A stretch of 64,000 bases of DNA from Cymodocea nodosa (taxonomy: Eukaryota; Streptophyta; Magnoliopsida; Alismatales; Cymodoceaceae). A program made the position numbers and the translations under genes. How positions within the stretch are numbered: position 1 is the first letter of the stretch; every line of letters begins with the position of its first letter. A model generated the notes under the pieces. It had not been told where the DNA came from. It made no database searches and saw only the letters and a list, made by a program, of their open reading frames with translations. Shown here piece after piece: positions 60,637-64,000 of this stretch. The stretch lies in contig JAZBRI010000004.1 in NCBI GenBank assembly GCA_036874045.1, positions 558,001 to 622,000 of the forward strand. The letters run 5' to 3'.

Positions 60637-62466
60637 TGTTTAGAAATCTTGATGTTTAGTTACTTTTAAATGTATATTTATAAGTTCTACTAGAAGTAAT
60701 AAACAATTTCCATAAATCAGATATTAAATCTGACTTGTTTTAATTACAAGTGTACAATATCTATTGTATAAGTGTGTAAATACAAGTCGATCCCATAGAG
60801 ACTGAATTAAAACATTATACTATTTTGCTTTTTAGAATCAAAGTTTTATATGTGTTAAATTACGTACTCTATTGAATTACTACTAACTCAACAAACTTAG
60901 TTCATTAAGTTACAACTAACACAACGGACTAACCTCATGGACTTAAGTTAACTCCATGAGCTTAACTAGTAACTTCCAATTAAATTTGCTGTTTTACAGA
61001 GGAATTCAGCCATCCATTGGGTAGTTCCATAGATTGTAAACAACATCAATTAAACTTTTAATGTTAGTTTATCTAGTATTTATCATTAATCAACATTAAC
61101 ATTCAAATATTTCAAATAGTAACCATTAAGATTTTGAGTATTTTGTATGAACCAATTTTAGTTATCAATAATATGATTTTCTATTTTCTGAATCAAATAG
61201 ACATGAAATATTCATGATACTAACAATAATAACATTACTCACAATTCAAAATAAATAATACAACACATAAATGCTAACTATAAAAATAGATAATTAGTTT
61301 TTTGTTGCTTTTCTTTTGTTATGTTCCCTGAAGATGAAATGAAAAATTCTCTATTGACAATAATAACTTCCATCACTACATATAACACGATTATACCTTT
61401 GAAAACTTAATCACTTACAGTCATGCCTCCTCTCCCTATAAAATCGTGAATCAAGACTTGTAAGTTGATCTCTTCTTCAATATATTGGCATCAACTCGAA
61501 ACCGAGGGTAGAAGCTTTACGATCTCTTAAGAAATGATTCAGTGCTTGGTAAAAATGACTTCCCTTCTTGTGACATGATCACTCTTCATAGTAGTTGTTA
61601 GTCATCGTGTTTGGCTCGGAATCGACCTAACATCTGGAAAGTATCCTCACAAACCTTCGATGGCTGGTGATTATGGTGGTTTTGGTGTTGGTATGATGGT
61701 ACTTCAAGAAACTACCGACGTTTCTACAGATAGCATGGTTCTCCACACATTCCACACACTCCACTATTCTTCTCCTCTTCTTTTTATATTTTTTTCAGTA
61801 GTAACTACCTCCAACAAAATGATTGGTTGGATCTTCTTCCTTCAATCCTACGATGGTGATTTCTTCTTTGATGTCCATGGTTTAAATCGTACGTGATATG
61901 TACAATCGTAGTTTTTCCTTCAAATTTCCTATTCGTGCAATTGCTCATAGTGGCATTTTAGAAAATAACTGGTATGTAGAGTTAGTGTAACTCAACGAAC
62001 TTACTTTGTTGACTTAATTGTGACTCAACGAACTTACCTCATTGAGTAAAGCTTAACTCAACAGACTCGTTTAGCTCTATAGTTTAATAAAACAAAATTT
62101 TTTATAACATTTAACATTTAATATGCAAAAGAAATAATTCTTAATCATTCAAAAGTTGACGTGTGAAATAACTCCTAACTTTACGAGGTTCTGTAAACTT
62201 AACTTCGTATGTTTACGAGGGTTCATAAACTTAGCTTAAAACTTTACAAGCTTCTGTAACCTTAGCAACTTTACGAAGGTATGTAAACTTACATGAGTAA
62301 CTTTACAAGCATCCATATACTTCTATAAAACCACACATAAATCAAGTTTTCAATCTTTCAGAAATGATATTTAATTAACATTAATTCTTTGAAATTATGG
62401 ACATTCTGTAATTAAGGAATATAATCGTATAATTATCACATAATGACTTAATTCTCATATGATAAG
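60637..62466 (-). repeat. 5' LTR of the outer Athila element, interrupted by another LTR
   Basis: Minus-oriented LTR, roughly 85% like the copy at 24914-26607 in the compared stretch. Its U3 end is cut at 62466 by the LTR starting at 62467, inside the conserved CTTATCATATGAGAATTAAG segment. U3 has its own cassette of AACTTTACGAGG-like repeats at about 62165-62320. Confidence 0.82.
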
Positions 62467-64000
62467 TGTTTAGAATGAAAAAGTGCATAATATTAACGGT
62501 TGAATGATGGTTAATTATATAATACTTAGCTTATCATATGAGAATTAAGCCATTATGTTTTAATTGCACTATTATATGCTTTAATGAAAGAATCTACATA
62601 ATTTCAGGAAATTAGTGTTGATTAAATACATTTCTGAACTATCAGTGAATTATAGGTTTTTTAATTCCTAAGTCTTTGAATTTTCTATTTTAGAGAGTTA
62701 TATTGTATGTACTTGATAGTTATGTTTTAAATGCTAAAAGAATATTTAGGTACACAGTAACAACTCGTTGAGTTACATGTTTAAAGGAGAAACTATCACG
62801 TGAGAACTCATTGAGTTAGTGAGTAAAAACTGTAAGTTGTATATTTGAATTTGTTAAGTTAGAATTATGCACATGTTGAATTTAAAAGCTTTATTATCTC
62901 ACGTGAGCTGCACATGTTTAACTCATTAAGTTAGCATAACTATACGCGTTGAGTTAATTGAATATACACTAAGGTAACGCGTTGTGTTAGTAAGCTTATA
63001 AGTTATTTCTTTATTGCACGTGTTTTATAGTTAATTAACGAAGTAAGTTTGTTGAGTTATCTGTAACTCCACGGACCATTTATTTTCTAATATGCCACTG
63101 TAGCAGTTGCAGAAATAGGAAATTCGAAGAAAAACCACGATTGCACGTATCACGTAGGAATTCACTTGTGGAATGAAGAAGAAATCACCATCGTTGATAT
63201 GAATGAAGGAAATCCAACCGATCATTTAAGCAGAAACAGTTGCTATAGAAAGAAATATAAAAGAAGAGGAGAAAGACGAAGAAAAAGTGTGTGTGTGTAG
63301 AGGTGGAGAACCACGCTAACTGTAGGAAGTGTCGGAAGTTCCCTGAAGTTCCACACCAGCACCAAAATCACCAACCATCGGAGATCTGTGAGGATACATT
63401 CCTGTTGTCGGGTCGATTCCAAGCCAAACACGGTGACTAACAATCACTGTGAGGAATGATCGCGTCGTGGGAAGGGAAGCTATTTTCACCAAGCACCGAC
63501 TCATATATCAAGAGATCATAAAGCTTCTAGCCTTGGTTTCAGGTTGATGCCAGTATGTTGAAGAGGAGATCATCTTACAATTCTTGATTCGCGATTCTGT
63601 AGGGAGAGGAGGCAAGATTGTAAGTGATTAAGTTTTCAGTGGTGTAATCGCATCGCATGTAGTGACGAAAGTTTTTACTATCGATAGAGATTTTTACATT
63701 TCACATTTCATTCATCTTCAGGAACATATCAAAACAAAAATACCAAAAACAACAAATTATATGTGTTTACATTTAATATTAAAGTGTTGTATTGTTTGCT
63801 TTGTATTGTGATTAATATTATCATTGTTAGTATTTTGAATGTTTTATGTTTATTTGATTCAGTAAATAGAAAATAGTTTTACAGTTTACTAAAGTTGAAT
63901 TGTCCAATATACTTAAAGATTTTAATAGTTATTATTTGAAATATTTGAATGTTAGTGTTGCTTAATGATAAATCTAATATTAACTAATATTAAAGAGCTT
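62467..64000 (+). mobile_element. Athila LTR, plus orientation, running out of the window
   Basis: Begins TGTTTAGAATGAAAAAGTGC and follows the first-family LTR to the window edge. It may be a solo LTR or the 5' LTR of a further element. U3 bases ~62795-63020 give the longest match to the copia U3, with CACGTGA and AACTC-RTT-AGTTA motifs in the same order. Confidence 0.85.

Larger units (their letters stand above)
28206..62466 (-). mobile_element. Outer Athila-type Ty3/gypsy element, heavily nested
   Basis: Minus-strand element read from right to left: 5' LTR 60637-62466, PBS 60611-60628, nucleocapsid-like knuckle ~60540-60400, gag-pol spacer 60064-59528, protease 59400-59011, reverse transcriptase in pieces at 57021-56373, 34511-34251 and 31991-31499, RNase H 31447-30785, integrase ~30780-29750, and a 3' untranslated block 29475-28206. 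Pol types it as Athila clade. It is interrupted by two solo LTRs, a copia element (itself containing another Athila) and an LTR within its own 5' LTR. The 3' LTR may be the copy at 24914-26607. Broken in many places and the oldest layer of this block. Confidence 0.85.

Noticed and set aside
62467-64000. Reading this as the other end of the outer Athila element
   Set aside because: It is in the opposite orientation to the outer element's 5' LTR and interrupts it inside a conserved U3 segment, so it must be a separate insertion.

Overview
The window looks like nuclear DNA of a flowering plant, probably a monocot. The first 22 kb holds two intron-containing host genes and the last 40 kb is nested plant LTR retrotransposons. 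The monocot suggestion is an inference from the GC-rich coding exons of the second gene set in AT-rich surroundings. No species can be named from the sequence alone.

Host genes. At 1133-17321 (+) lies a ten-exon gene for a SAWADEE homeodomain protein of the SHH2 type. Its predicted 353 residues match the family length. Its eighth intron is about 10.4 kb and, with intron 7, carries several old Ty1/copia relics. At 19866-22350 (+) lies a three-exon gene for a long-chain fatty alcohol oxidase (FAO, GMC oxidoreductase, predicted 749 residues) with an unusual run of eleven histidines near the N-terminus. A 112-codon reading frame at 17966-18304 is unassigned. No other host gene could be supported outside the elements.

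Repeat block, 24.9-64 kb. The frame is an old Athila-type Ty3/gypsy element on the minus strand: 5' LTR 60637-62466, PBS 60611-60628, pol pieces down to 29750, 3' untranslated block 28206-29475. Into it went (i) a solo LTR of a second Athila-like family, 31997-34245, TSD TATAA; (ii) a Sirevirus-type Ty1/copia element, 34517-56367 (-), TSD ATTTT, with two LTRs of exactly 1581 bp that differ by about 3%; (iii) a solo LTR of the first Athila family, 57027-59005, TSD AGTAT; and (iv) another LTR of that family starting at 62467 and running out of the window. Inside the copia element sits a second Athila-type element on the plus strand, 36375-49823.

The inner Athila element is the most unusual object. 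Besides pol pieces it carries, 3' of pol, an env-position charged ORF region, a long uninterrupted gag-like ORF (45018-46205) and an F-box/F-box-associated gene copy (46401-47540) followed by a 16-base A tract, suggesting capture of a host mRNA. The Sirevirus LTRs and several Athila LTRs also share promoter-side (U3) sequence in the same sense orientation, although the two elements belong to different superfamilies. A roughly 1.2-kb 3' untranslated block is shared as well. All these elements show dispersed GTTGAGTTA/TAACTCAAC motifs, often arranged as hairpins. I take exchange of LTR promoter cassettes between copia and gypsy elements, plus gene capture, as the observations most worth following up.

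All exon boundaries, alignments and difference counts were made by eye. No database search was possible.
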